Part shown: positions 19,708 through 27,562 of the stretch, in pieces
Numbering within the stretch: position 1 is the stretch's first letter
Layout of the letters: every line of letters starts with the position of its first letter
NCBI RefSeq assembly: GCF_005774735.1
Contig: NZ_VBUM01000001.1
Location: 1-64,000 of the forward strand
Reading direction: 5' to 3'
From: Microbacterium sp. 5K110
GTDB lineage: Bacteria > Actinomycetota > Actinomycetes > Actinomycetales > Microbacteriaceae
DNA: 64,000 nucleotides
Program-made: the position numbers and the translations under genes
The notes under the pieces: generated by a model
The model's input: the letters and a program-made list of their open reading frames with translations, nothing else
Databases searched by the model: none
What the model was told of the DNA's origin: nothing

Positions 19708-20436
19708 GTGCCCACCTACCGCGACGAAGTCGTGGTCCTGCGTACCCACAAACTGGGGGAGGCGGACCGCATCGTCACCCTCCTCAGCCGCCGCAACGGC
19801 AAGATCCGCGCCGTCGCGAAGGGCGTCCGCCGAACCTCGTCGCGGTTCGGCTCGCGCCTGGAGCCCTTCATGGTCGCCGATGTGCAGATGTATCGCGGCC
19901 GGAACCTCGACATCGTGCAGCAGGCCGAGTCCCTCGGTGCGTACGGCGCCGACATCGCCGTGCATTACGACCGCTACACCACCGCCAGCGCCATGGTCGA
20001 GACGGCGGATCGTCTCAACGAGGCCGAGGCCACCCCGCAGCAGTACCTGCTGCTGGTGGGGGGCTTGCGGGCGCTGGCGCGCGGCGACCACGCGGCGCGG
20101 AGCGTGCTCGATTCGTACCTCTTGCGGGCGATGGCGCTGTCGGGCTGGGCCCCGGGCCTGAGCGAATGCGCCCGCTGCGGAACCGTCGGCGACCACGACT
20201 TCTTCCTCGCGCAGTTGGGCGGGGTCGTCTGTTCCGCGTGCGCACCCGCCGGTTCGCCGCGGGTCGCGCGCGACACCGTCGACCTGCTGCGCTCGCTCAT
20301 CGCGGGGGAGTGGGACGTCGTGGATGCCGCGCCGGAGCGTACCACCGCGGCCGCCTCCGGCCTCGTCGCCGCGTACGCGCAGTTCCACCTGGAGCGCGGC
20401 ATCCGTTCCCTCTCGCACCTGGAATCGAGTCGATGA
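19708..20436 (+). CDS. recO: DNA repair protein RecO
   Basis: RecO helps load RecA and anneals single strands in RecF-pathway recombination. The 242-residue protein has the N-terminal OB-fold ([20 protein letters not shown]), a helical middle and a C-terminal zinc site with four Cys ([19 protein letters not shown]... VCSAC). Length is normal. Its TGA overlaps the uppS ATG (ATGA), and recO-uppS linkage is typical of actinobacteria. Confidence 0.95.
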   Translation: MPTYRDEVVVLRTHKLGEADRIVTLLSRRNGKIRAVAKGVRRTSSRFGSRLEPFMVADVQMYRGRNLDIVQQAESLGAYGADIAVHYDRYTTASAMVETADRLNEAEATPQQYLLLVGGLRALARGDHAARSVLDSYLLRAMALSGWAPGLSECARCGTVGDHDFFLAQLGGVVCSACAPAGSPRVARDTVDLLRSLIAGEWDVVDAAPERTTAAASGLVAAYAQFHLERGIRSLSHLESSR

Positions 20437-21239
20437 CCCCGAAGCCGTACACCCACCGCGACGCTGTCGCCTACCGCCCGCTGGATTGGACGGGGGAGTA
20501 TCCGCCGACCTTCCCGAAGGGCGCGGTGCCGGAGCACGTCGCGATCGTGATGGACGGCAACGGACGCTGGGCCAACCGCCAGGGACTCACTCGCGTCGAG
20601 GGACACCGCGCCGGCGAGGCCGCCCTCCTGGACGTCGTCGCCGGCGCCATCCAGGCCGGGGTGAAGCACCTGTCGGTGTACGCCTTCTCGACCGAGAACT
20701 GGTCGCGTTCGCCCGACGAAGTGCGCTTCCTCATGGGGTTCAACCGCGAGGTGCTCCACCGCCGCCGCGATCAGCTCAACGAGTGGGGTGTGCGCATCCG
20801 CTGGTCGGGCCGCAAGCCGCGCCTCTGGGGCTCGGTAATCAAGGAGCTGCAGCACGCCGAGCGGCTCACCGAGGGCAACTCCACCCTGACGTTGACGATG
20901 TGCGTGAACTACGGCGGACGCGTGGAGATCGTGGATGCCATGCGGCGCATCGGCGACGACATCGCCGCCGGGAAGCTCAAGCCGTCGGCGATCACCGAGA
21001 AGCTCATCCGCAGGAACCTCTACCAGCCCGACATGCCCGATGTGGATCTCTTCGTGCGGTCGAGCGGCGAGCAGCGGACGTCGAACTTCCTGCTGTGGGA
21101 GTCGGCGTACGCCGAGATGGTGTTCCTGGACACCCTCTGGCCGGACTTCCGGCGCACGCACCTGTGGGACGCGATCGACCGGTACCTCTCGCGCGACCGC
21201 CGCTTCGGCGGGGCGGTCGACACCCCCGACACGAAGTGA
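20433..21239 (+). CDS. uppS: Isoprenyl (undecaprenyl) diphosphate synthase
   Basis: cis-Prenyltransferase that makes the polyprenyl diphosphate lipid carrier for cell-wall synthesis. The 268-residue protein has the catalytic [18 protein letters not shown] motif, [17 protein letters not shown] and the C-terminal [19 protein letters not shown]. Actinobacteria often carry two cis-prenyltransferases; chain length cannot be judged from this sequence alone. ATG overlaps the recO stop. Confidence 0.94.
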   Translation: MTPKPYTHRDAVAYRPLDWTGEYPPTFPKGAVPEHVAIVMDGNGRWANRQGLTRVEGHRAGEAALLDVVAGAIQAGVKHLSVYAFSTENWSRSPDEVRFLMGFNREVLHRRRDQLNEWGVRIRWSGRKPRLWGSVIKELQHAERLTEGNSTLTLTMCVNYGGRVEIVDAMRRIGDDIAAGKLKPSAITEKLIRRNLYQPDMPDVDLFVRSSGEQRTSNFLLWESAYAEMVFLDTLWPDFRRTHLWDAIDRYLSRDRRFGGAVDTPDTK

Positions 21240-21285
21240 ATGCCGCCATCGGAATAGATCGTCGAATCGAAAGGTTGCACGCGAC

Positions 21286-21978
21286 ATGACGGATGCCATC
21301 AAGATCGACGTGTGGAGCGACATCGCCTGCCCCTGGTGCTACATCGGGAAGCGCAACCTCGAGAACGGCCTCGCCGCCACCTCCGATGACGACGACGCAC
21401 CCATCGTCGAGATCGAGTACCACTCGTTCGAACTGTCGCCCGACACCCCCGTCGACTTCGTCGGCGGCGAGGTGGACTACCTCTCGCGCCACAAGGGCAT
21501 CTCGCCCGCACAGGCGCGCGAGATGCTCGACCGCGTCACGGGCGTCGCCGCCGAGGCGGGGCTCGCCTACCGGTTCGACCTGCTCCAGCACACCAACACC
21601 GTCAAGGCCCACGAGCTGCTGCACTTCGCCAAGGAGCAGGGACGGCAGCTCGAGTTGTCGGAGCGTCTGATGGCGGCCTACTTCCTCGAGGGGAAGCACG
21701 TCGGCCGCGACGACGAGCTCGTCGACCTCGCGGTCGAGGTCGGACTCGACGCCGACGCGGCCCGCGAGGCCCTCACGTCCGGCCGTTTCCGCGGTGCAGT
21801 GCGCGAAGACCAGGCGCAGGCGCAGGCCTACGGCATCACGGGGGTCCCGTTCTTCGTCATCGACGGCAAGTACGGCGTGAGCGGCGCCCAGCCGGTGGAG
21901 GCGTTCACCCAGATCGCCCGGCAGGTCTGGAACGAGCGTCGCACCGCGACGGCCGAGCCCGAGACCGCGACGGCGTGA
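21286..21978 (+). CDS. DsbA family oxidoreductase (FrnE-like)
   Basis: A 230-residue cytosolic thioredoxin-fold protein of the FrnE/DsbA group. It begins IKIDVWSDIACPWCYIGKR with a CPWC active-site motif near residue 15, has an inserted helical domain, and a cis-Pro motif GVPFFVIDGKYGVSGAQP. No signal peptide, so a role in exported disulfide formation is unlikely; homologues are described as thiol isomerases or polyketide-pathway proteins. Start ATG at 21286; 46 nt after uppS. Confidence 0.9.
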   Translation: MTDAIKIDVWSDIACPWCYIGKRNLENGLAATSDDDDAPIVEIEYHSFELSPDTPVDFVGGEVDYLSRHKGISPAQAREMLDRVTGVAAEAGLAYRFDLLQHTNTVKAHELLHFAKEQGRQLELSERLMAAYFLEGKHVGRDDELVDLAVEVGLDADAAREALTSGRFRGAVREDQAQAQAYGITGVPFFVIDGKYGVSGAQPVEAFTQIARQVWNERRTATAEPETATA

Positions 21979-22036
21979 CCCCTCCTCCCCAGCCCACCGG
22001 GGCTGGTCGACGGCACCGCGCGGGCGCGGGGTCTGG

Positions 22037-22042
22037 GAGAAT
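22037..22042 (+). promoter_or_regulatory. -10 hexamer of dusB
   Basis: GAGAAT ends 6 nt before the dusB ATG; the gap GGGACG contains no ribosome-binding site. The mRNA is predicted to be leaderless. Confidence 0.45.
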
Positions 22043-22048
22043 GGGACG

Positions 22049-23215
22049 ATGACCACGGCACTGGCACCGACGCGCTCTCTGCGCATCGGCCCCATCGAAC
22101 TCGACGCCCCGGTCGTGCTCGCGCCCATGGCCGGAATCACCAACACGGCGTTCCGGCGGCTGTGCCGCGAGTACGGCGCCGGGCTCTACGTGAGCGAGAT
22201 GATCACGACGCGCGCCCTCGTGGAGCGCAACGACACCACGATGCGTCTCATCCGCCACCACGAGTCCGAGACCCCGCGCTCGATCCAGCTCTACGGCGTC
22301 GACCCGGCGACGGTCGAGGCGGCGGTGCGCATGATCGTCGACGAGGATCACGCCGACCACATCGACCTCAACTTCGGGTGCCCGGTCCCCAAGGTGACCC
22401 GTCGGGGCGGCGGGGCCGCCCTGCCGTGGAAGATCGCGCTCTTCCGCGAGATCGTCGAGCGTGCCGTCCGCGCCGCGGGCGACCTGCCGCTGACGATCAA
22501 GATGCGCAAGGGCATCGACGCCGATCACCTCACCTACCTCGAGGCCGGTCGTGTCGCCGAGGGCGCGGGTGTCGCCTCGATCGCGTTGCACGCGCGCACG
22601 GCATCCGAGTTCTACTCCGGGACCGCCGACTGGAGCGCGATCACGAAGCTGAAAGAGACCGTCACGAGCGTCCCCGTGCTGGGCAACGGCGACATCTGGT
22701 CGGCCGCCGACGCCGTGCGCATGATGGACGAGACCGGCTGCGACGGCGTCGTGGTCGGTCGCGGATGCCTGGGCCGTCCCTGGCTGTTCGGCGATCTGGC
22801 GCGCGCCCTCGGGCGTCCCGGCGCGGCGTCGGCCGAGCCGGTGGACGCGACGCTCGGTTTCGTTGCGCGGGCCTTCCGTCGTCACGCCGAGCTGCTCGTA
22901 GAGTTCTTCGACGACGAAGGGCGCGGATGCCGTGACATCCGCAAGCACGTCGCGTGGTACTTCAAGGGCTATCCGGTGGGCGGTGAGCTGCGGGCGAGCC
23001 TCGCCACCGCCTCGACCCTCGCCGAGATCGACGACCTGCTCGCCACGATGGAGCTCGACGCGCCCTATCCGGGAGCGGCGGCCGAGGGTCAGCGCGGTCG
23101 CGCCGGCACGCCCAAGCGCCCGGCCCTGCCCGACGGCTGGCTCGATTCCCGCGACATCGGCGACGACGCCGGCCGCGCCCTCGCCGACGCGGAGCTCGAC
23201 CACAGTGGCGGGTGA
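22049..23215 (+). CDS. dusB: tRNA-dihydrouridine synthase
   Basis: FMN enzyme that reduces uridines in the tRNA D-loop. The 388-residue protein has the TIM-barrel start IELDAPVVLAPMAGITNTAFR, the active-site Cys in HIDLNFGCPVPKVTRRGGG, KMRKGID, and a C-terminal helical RNA-binding domain. The last 25 residues, rich in Ala and Asp, extend past the family core. The dgt start follows closely, and dusB-dgt-dnaG form an apparent operon. Confidence 0.93.
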   Translation: MTTALAPTRSLRIGPIELDAPVVLAPMAGITNTAFRRLCREYGAGLYVSEMITTRALVERNDTTMRLIRHHESETPRSIQLYGVDPATVEAAVRMIVDEDHADHIDLNFGCPVPKVTRRGGGAALPWKIALFREIVERAVRAAGDLPLTIKMRKGIDADHLTYLEAGRVAEGAGVASIALHARTASEFYSGTADWSAITKLKETVTSVPVLGNGDIWSAADAVRMMDETGCDGVVVGRGCLGRPWLFGDLARALGRPGAASAEPVDATLGFVARAFRRHAELLVEFFDDEGRGCRDIRKHVAWYFKGYPVGGELRASLATASTLAEIDDLLATMELDAPYPGAAAEGQRGRAGTPKRPALPDGWLDSRDIGDDAGRALADAELDHSGG

Positions 23216-23222
23216 GGCGGCG

Positions 23223-24539
23223 ATGAGCGTCGCGCGCCCGTCGGGGTACCACGATGTCGACGCCGCCCGGTTCCACGAAGAGCACCACCGCTCGCAGCGC
23301 GACGACTTCGCGCGTGATCGCGCGCGCGTGCTGCACTCGGCAGCGCTCCGCCGCCTCGCGGCCAAGACGCAGGTGCTGAGCCCCGCGAGCCCCGCCGACT
23401 TCGCCCGCAACCGACTGACCCACTCGCTCGAAGTGGCGCAGGTCGGTCGTGAGCTGGCCACCGCGCTCGAACTCTCGCCCGACGTCGTCGACACGGCGTG
23501 CCTGAGCCACGATCTCGGGCACCCGCCCTTCGGACACAACGGCGAGCGGGCGCTGAACGAGTGGGCCGAAGACATCGGCGGCTTCGAGGGGAACGCACAG
23601 ACGCTGCGTATCCTCACGCGCCTCGAGCCCAAGGTCATCGGGCCGGACGGGCATTCCTTCGGACTCAACCTCACGCGGGCGAGCCTGGATGCCACGTGCA
23701 AGTACCCGTGGACGGCCGACGCCCCGCTGCCCGATCCGGGTGGGCGGCTGAAGTTCGGCGTCTATCCCGACGACGAACCGGTGTTCCACTGGATGCGCGA
23801 CGGCGCTCCCGGACGTGTGCGCTGCATCGAGGCCGAGGTCATGGACCTCTCGGACGACATCGCCTACTCGGTGCACGACTTCGAGGACGCGGTCGTCAAC
23901 CTCTACGTCGACCCGGCGTCGCTGGCGGCCTCGGCGCGGCACGAGTCGCTCCTCACCGCGATCCAGACGTGGGTCGGATACGACTTCTCGCGCGACGAGC
24001 TCGCCGATGCGCTCTACCGGCTCATGCGTCTGCCCGAGTGGATCGACGGCTTCGACGGCAGCCGGCCCGCATTCGCGCGTCTCAAGAACCTGACCTCCGA
24101 CCTCATCGGCCGGTTCGCGCGCGCCGCGACGACGGCGACCCGCGAGGCCTACGCCGTCCACGATCTGACGCGCTACCGGGCGCACGTCGTCGTCCCGCGC
24201 GTCGTCGAGGCCGAGATGGCGGTGCTCAAGGGCATCATCGGGGCCACCGTCGTCTCGATCGACGGCCGGAAGGCGCTCTACCGCGAGCAGCGACGCGTCC
24301 TCAAGCGCCTGGCATCCGCCCTGTGGGAGCGCCCCGAGGCGCTCGACGCCCTGCACGCACCCGACTTCGCCGCCGCGGTCGACGACACCGCTCGACGGCG
24401 CGTCATCGTCGACCAGGTCGCGAGTCTCACCGACCAGCTGGCCATCGCCTGGCACGGCCGCCTCGTCGGCGAGGTCGACGCCGCCGAGCTCGGCGTCTGG
24501 GCGCCCGGTGCACGACCCCCGCGGGGAGCGGATGCCTGA
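23223..24539 (+). CDS. dgt: Deoxyguanosinetriphosphate triphosphohydrolase-like protein
   Basis: HD-domain dNTPase that hydrolyses dNTPs to deoxynucleoside and triphosphate. The 438-residue protein has FARNRLTHSLEVAQVGREL and the HD pair in LSHDLGHPPFGHNGE, plus a VMDLSDDIAYSVHDFEDA motif. I chose the ATG at 23223; a GTG at 23205 overlapping dusB is a less likely alternative. The stop overlaps the dnaG ATG (ATGA). The dgt-dnaG pair is conserved in actinobacteria. Confidence 0.93.
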   Translation: MSVARPSGYHDVDAARFHEEHHRSQRDDFARDRARVLHSAALRRLAAKTQVLSPASPADFARNRLTHSLEVAQVGRELATALELSPDVVDTACLSHDLGHPPFGHNGERALNEWAEDIGGFEGNAQTLRILTRLEPKVIGPDGHSFGLNLTRASLDATCKYPWTADAPLPDPGGRLKFGVYPDDEPVFHWMRDGAPGRVRCIEAEVMDLSDDIAYSVHDFEDAVVNLYVDPASLAASARHESLLTAIQTWVGYDFSRDELADALYRLMRLPEWIDGFDGSRPAFARLKNLTSDLIGRFARAATTATREAYAVHDLTRYRAHVVVPRVVEAEMAVLKGIIGATVVSIDGRKALYREQRRVLKRLASALWERPEALDALHAPDFAAAVDDTARRRVIVDQVASLTDQLAIAWHGRLVGEVDAAELGVWAPGARPPRGADA

Positions 24540-26392
24540 TGGCCGGGCGCATCCGGCAGGCCGACATCGACGAGGTCAAGGCGCGGGTCAACATCGCCGA
24601 CGTGGTCGGTGAGCGCGTCGCGCTCAAGCCGGCTGGCGTGGGGTCGATGAAGGGACTGTGCCCCTTCCATGACGAGCGCAGCCCCAGTTTCCACGTGCGC
24701 CCGCAGGTGGGCTACTACCACTGCTTCGGCTGCGGCGAGTCCGGCGACGTGTACTCGTTCCTCCGCGCAATGGACCACGTCTCGTTCACCGAGGCCGTCG
24801 AGCGCATGGCCGCGCGCGTCGGGTACACGCTGCACTACGAGGACGGTGGCGCCGCACCCGAGACGACCGGCCGCTCGCGCCTGTACGCCGCGAACGCCGC
24901 CGCCGCCGAGTACTTCCGCACGCAGCTGATGTCTCCCGAGGCCGACACCGCACGGCGCTTCCTCGGCGACCGCGGCTTCGACGCGGGTGCCGCAGCGCAC
25001 TTCGGCGTGGGGTACGCGCCGAAGGGGTGGTCCTCGCTCATGGATCACCTGCTCGCGCAGAAGTTCTCGCGCGACGAGCTCGTGCAGGCAGGCCTCGTGT
25101 CGCAGGGGCAGCGCGGGGTGTACGACCGGTTCCGCGGCCGCGTCGTGTGGCCCATCCGCGACGTCACCGGTCAGGTCATCGGCTTCGGCGCGCGCAAGCT
25201 CTACGACGACGATCAGGGCCCGAAGTATCTGAACACCCCCGAGACGCCGATCTACAAGAAAGCCCAGGTGCTGTACGGCCTCGATCTGGCCAAGCGCGAC
25301 ATCTCGCGCGAGCACCGGGTCGTCGTCGTCGAGGGGTACACCGACGTCATGGCCTGCCACCTCGCGGGGATCACGACCGCGATCGCGTCGTGCGGCACCG
25401 CCTTCGGCTCCGACCACATCACGGTGCTCCGCCGCGTGATGGGCGACGACAGCGCATCCGGAGAAGTGGTCTTCACGTTTGACCCGGATGCCGCGGGGCA
25501 GAAGGCCGCGTTGCGCGCCTTCGCCGACGAGAAGCGGTTCGCCGCTCAGACATACGTGGCAGTCGCTCCCGACGGACTCGACCCGTGCGATCTGCGTCTG
25601 CAGCGCGGCGACGGCGCGGTGCGCTCGCTCATGGACACCAAGGCGCCGATGTTCGAGTTCGTGATCGATCAGCGCCTGAAGGACTACGACCTCTCCAGCG
25701 TCGAGGGGCGCGCCGGTGCCCTGCGCGCCGCCGCGCCGATCGTGGCCGACATCCGCGACCCCTCGCTGCGGCCCGGGTACGTCCGCGTGCTCGCTCGTCG
25801 CTTGGGCCTCGACATCCCCGAGGTGCAGAGCGCTGTCGAACGCGCCGCACGCGGTGCCGACCGCGCCGAGAAGCGCGAATCGCACCGCGGGGGAGCCGCG
25901 GACGCAGCGCCGGCACCGGTGGCCGTGTCGGTGACGCTCGCGTCCCTGCCGAACACCCGCGACGTGGCGCTCGAGCGCGGCGCCATGATGGCGTTCCTCC
26001 AGTACGGGCACCGCATCGAGCCCGACCTGTTCCTGCGCGCGTTGCAGACCCCGTTCGGTCACCCCGCCCTCGAGGCCGTGCGCAGCACCCTGGCATCCAC
26101 CGATCTGTCCCAGCCGGGCTGGGCCGTCGCCGCCGTAGAGGCCGTGCGCGAGCCGTTCCGCACCCTCGCCGCCGAGTTGCTCACCGCGGAGTTCCCCGCG
26201 CGCCACGAAGAAGGCGCCGTCGCCTCGGCGAACGACCTCGCTCGCGGCCTGCTCGTGCGCGAGCTCCAGCGAGAGAAGGACGAGTTGCTGCGCGGCATCC
26301 AGCGCGTGCCCGCCGACTCCGAAGAGGGGCGGCGTCTGCGGATTCGGTTGCGGGAACTGGACGCCGATCGACAGCGACTGACCGCTCCCTGA
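24539..26392 (+). CDS. dnaG: DNA primase
   Basis: Makes RNA primers for replication. The 617-residue protein begins with a CHC2 zinc finger (CPFHDERSPSFHV... YYHCFGCGESGD), followed by the primase core, a Toprim domain (VVVEGYTDVMACHLAG; FTFDPDAAGQKAA) and a C-terminal DnaB-interacting region. Length is normal. ATG overlaps dgt by one ATGA. Confidence 0.96.
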   Translation: MAGRIRQADIDEVKARVNIADVVGERVALKPAGVGSMKGLCPFHDERSPSFHVRPQVGYYHCFGCGESGDVYSFLRAMDHVSFTEAVERMAARVGYTLHYEDGGAAPETTGRSRLYAANAAAAEYFRTQLMSPEADTARRFLGDRGFDAGAAAHFGVGYAPKGWSSLMDHLLAQKFSRDELVQAGLVSQGQRGVYDRFRGRVVWPIRDVTGQVIGFGARKLYDDDQGPKYLNTPETPIYKKAQVLYGLDLAKRDISREHRVVVVEGYTDVMACHLAGITTAIASCGTAFGSDHITVLRRVMGDDSASGEVVFTFDPDAAGQKAALRAFADEKRFAAQTYVAVAPDGLDPCDLRLQRGDGAVRSLMDTKAPMFEFVIDQRLKDYDLSSVEGRAGALRAAAPIVADIRDPSLRPGYVRVLARRLGLDIPEVQSAVERAARGADRAEKRESHRGGAADAAPAPVAVSVTLASLPNTRDVALERGAMMAFLQYGHRIEPDLFLRALQTPFGHPALEAVRSTLASTDLSQPGWAVAAVEAVREPFRTLAAELLTAEFPARHEEGAVASANDLARGLLVRELQREKDELLRGIQRVPADSEEGRRLRIRLRELDADRQRLTAP

Positions 26393-26437
26393 CCCGCGGC
26401 GGTGGCGTCAGAGGAGCCCGTCGGGGAGGATGTACGC

Positions 26438-27211
26438 ATGCCCCGGTCCCTCGACACCGCTGTCGCCATCCGCACCGACGACCTCTCGCTCGCCCGCAGT
26501 GGCGTACGGGTCATCGACGGCATCACCTTCACCCTCGCCGCGGCGCGCAGCCTCGTGATCATGGGCCCGACGGGGTCGGGGAAGACGTCTCTCGCCTCGA
26601 TGCTGGCGGGGCGGCCCGACGAAGGGCTGACGGTCGTCGGGGGAGACGCGCGCATCCACGGCATCTCGGCGCGGCATCCGGGGCGAGCAGTCCGGGAATG
26701 GACGTTCCACACGGGGTACCTTCCGCAGGGCGCCGGTGCGAATCTGCCCGCGCGCCTGACGGTGTCCGAGGTGATCTCCGAGCCGATCACCGCGCGGGAT
26801 CGCCGCGTGAACACGCGGGCGCTCGCGGTGCGCGTCGCGACACTGCTCGACGAGATGGAGCTCCCGCTCGGCACGGCGCCGAAGTACCCCTACGAACTGA
26901 GCGCCGGGATGCGTCAGCGGGTCGCGCTCGCGCGCGCCCTCGTCCTGGAGCCGCGCCTGTTCGTGGCGGATGACCTGTACGCCAACCTCGACGTCGAGGT
27001 GCGGGCGGCGGTGCGCGCCGCCATCGTTCGGCGCCGTGATGAGCGCGGGATGGCCTCGCTCGTCGTGACCAACGACGCCGACGCGCCTCACGGCTTGGAT
27101 GCCGACGTGCTCGTGCTCCGCTCCGGGCACGCCGTCGCCTACGGGCACGGGCCGGACGACCTGCAGTGGACCCCCGGCGGCGCGCCCGACCGACGGATTT
27201 CGGCGGGCTGA
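26438..27211 (+). CDS. Lone ABC transporter ATP-binding protein with degenerate catalytic motifs
   Basis: A 257-residue ABC ATPase domain with no permease gene beside it. Walker A GPTGSGKTS is intact (near residue 43) and the signature is LSAGMRQRVALARAL. The Walker B region reads LFVADDLYANLD, with Asp where the catalytic Glu normally follows the Mg-binding Asp, and the H-loop position reads VVTNDAD, with no His. ATP may be bound with slow or no hydrolysis. GGGAGG 8 nt before the ATG at 26438 supports this start over a GTG at 26402. It resembles oligopeptide/nickel-type (DppD/F-like) subunits loosely. Confidence 0.8.
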   Translation: MPRSLDTAVAIRTDDLSLARSGVRVIDGITFTLAAARSLVIMGPTGSGKTSLASMLAGRPDEGLTVVGGDARIHGISARHPGRAVREWTFHTGYLPQGAGANLPARLTVSEVISEPITARDRRVNTRALAVRVATLLDEMELPLGTAPKYPYELSAGMRQRVALARALVLEPRLFVADDLYANLDVEVRAAVRAAIVRRRDERGMASLVVTNDADAPHGLDADVLVLRSGHAVAYGHGPDDLQWTPGGAPDRRISAG

Positions 27212-27236
27212 TTTTTCCGCGACGCCGCGGTGCTGT

Positions 27237-27242
27237 TAGTAT
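27237..27242 (+). promoter_or_regulatory. -10 hexamer of tRNA-Asn
   Basis: TAGTAT lies 31 nt before the mature tRNA 5' end in the AT-richest stretch of the area. The -35 region (TTTCCG, 27214-27219, 17-nt spacer) is weak. Confidence 0.4.
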
Positions 27243-27273
27243 CGTATGGTTGCCCGCCGACAGGTGGGCATGA

Positions 27274-27346
27274 TCCTCGGTAGCTCAATTGGCAGAGCAA
27301 TCGGCTGTTAACCGATAGGTTCTTGGTTCGAGTCCAAGCCGGGGAG
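27274..27346 (+). tRNA. tRNA-Asn (anticodon GTT)
   Basis: A 73-nt cloverleaf: acceptor TCCTCGG pairs with CCGGGGA (one G-U), D-arm with GCTCAATTGGCAGAGC, anticodon stem-loop CGGCTGTTAACCG with GTT at 27307-27309, and a T-arm with GGTTCGAGTCC. CCA is not encoded; the base after the discriminator G27346 is C. A hairpin terminator follows. Confidence 0.95.
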
Positions 27347-27382
27347 CGAGAGACCCGCGTCATCTACCGCGGCTCTCAACCT

Positions 27383-27407
27383 AGGCCCGGGCTTCCACCC
27401 CGGGCCT
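27383..27407 (+). terminator. tRNA-Asn terminator
   Basis: AGGCCCGGG (27383-27391) pairs with CCCGGGCCT (27399-27407), 9 bp with a 7-nt loop, followed by TACCTTTTCTTG. This is the most canonical intrinsic terminator in the window. Confidence 0.75.
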
Positions 27408-27420
27408 TACCTTTTCTTGA

Positions 27421-27454
27421 ACGAAGGCCCGACGCACGAGCGTCGGGCCTTCGT
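27421..27454. terminator. Perfect 15-bp stem with tetraloop
   Basis: ACGAAGGCCCGACGC (27421-27435) and its exact inverse (27440-27454) flank the loop ACGA. It sits between tRNA-Asn and the xylanase 3' end and could stop read-through from either side. No U-tract on either strand. Confidence 0.55.
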
Positions 27455-27503
27455 CGTAGGTGGCGTCCGAACCGGCCACGGGGTGACCGGCACCGACGCC
27501 GAA

Positions 27504-27531
27504 GGGGGCGACCGCCTGGGCGGTCGCCCCC
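27504..27531 (-). terminator. Xylanase downstream hairpin
   Basis: GGGGGCGACCGCC (27504-27516) and GGCGGTCGCCCCC (27519-27531) form a 13-bp stem, 31 nt beyond the xylanase stop on the minus strand. The inner pairs must open to leave a usable loop. Confidence 0.6.
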
Positions 27532-27562
27532 TCCCGTGTTGCGTGACCTTGCGAGGGGAGAG

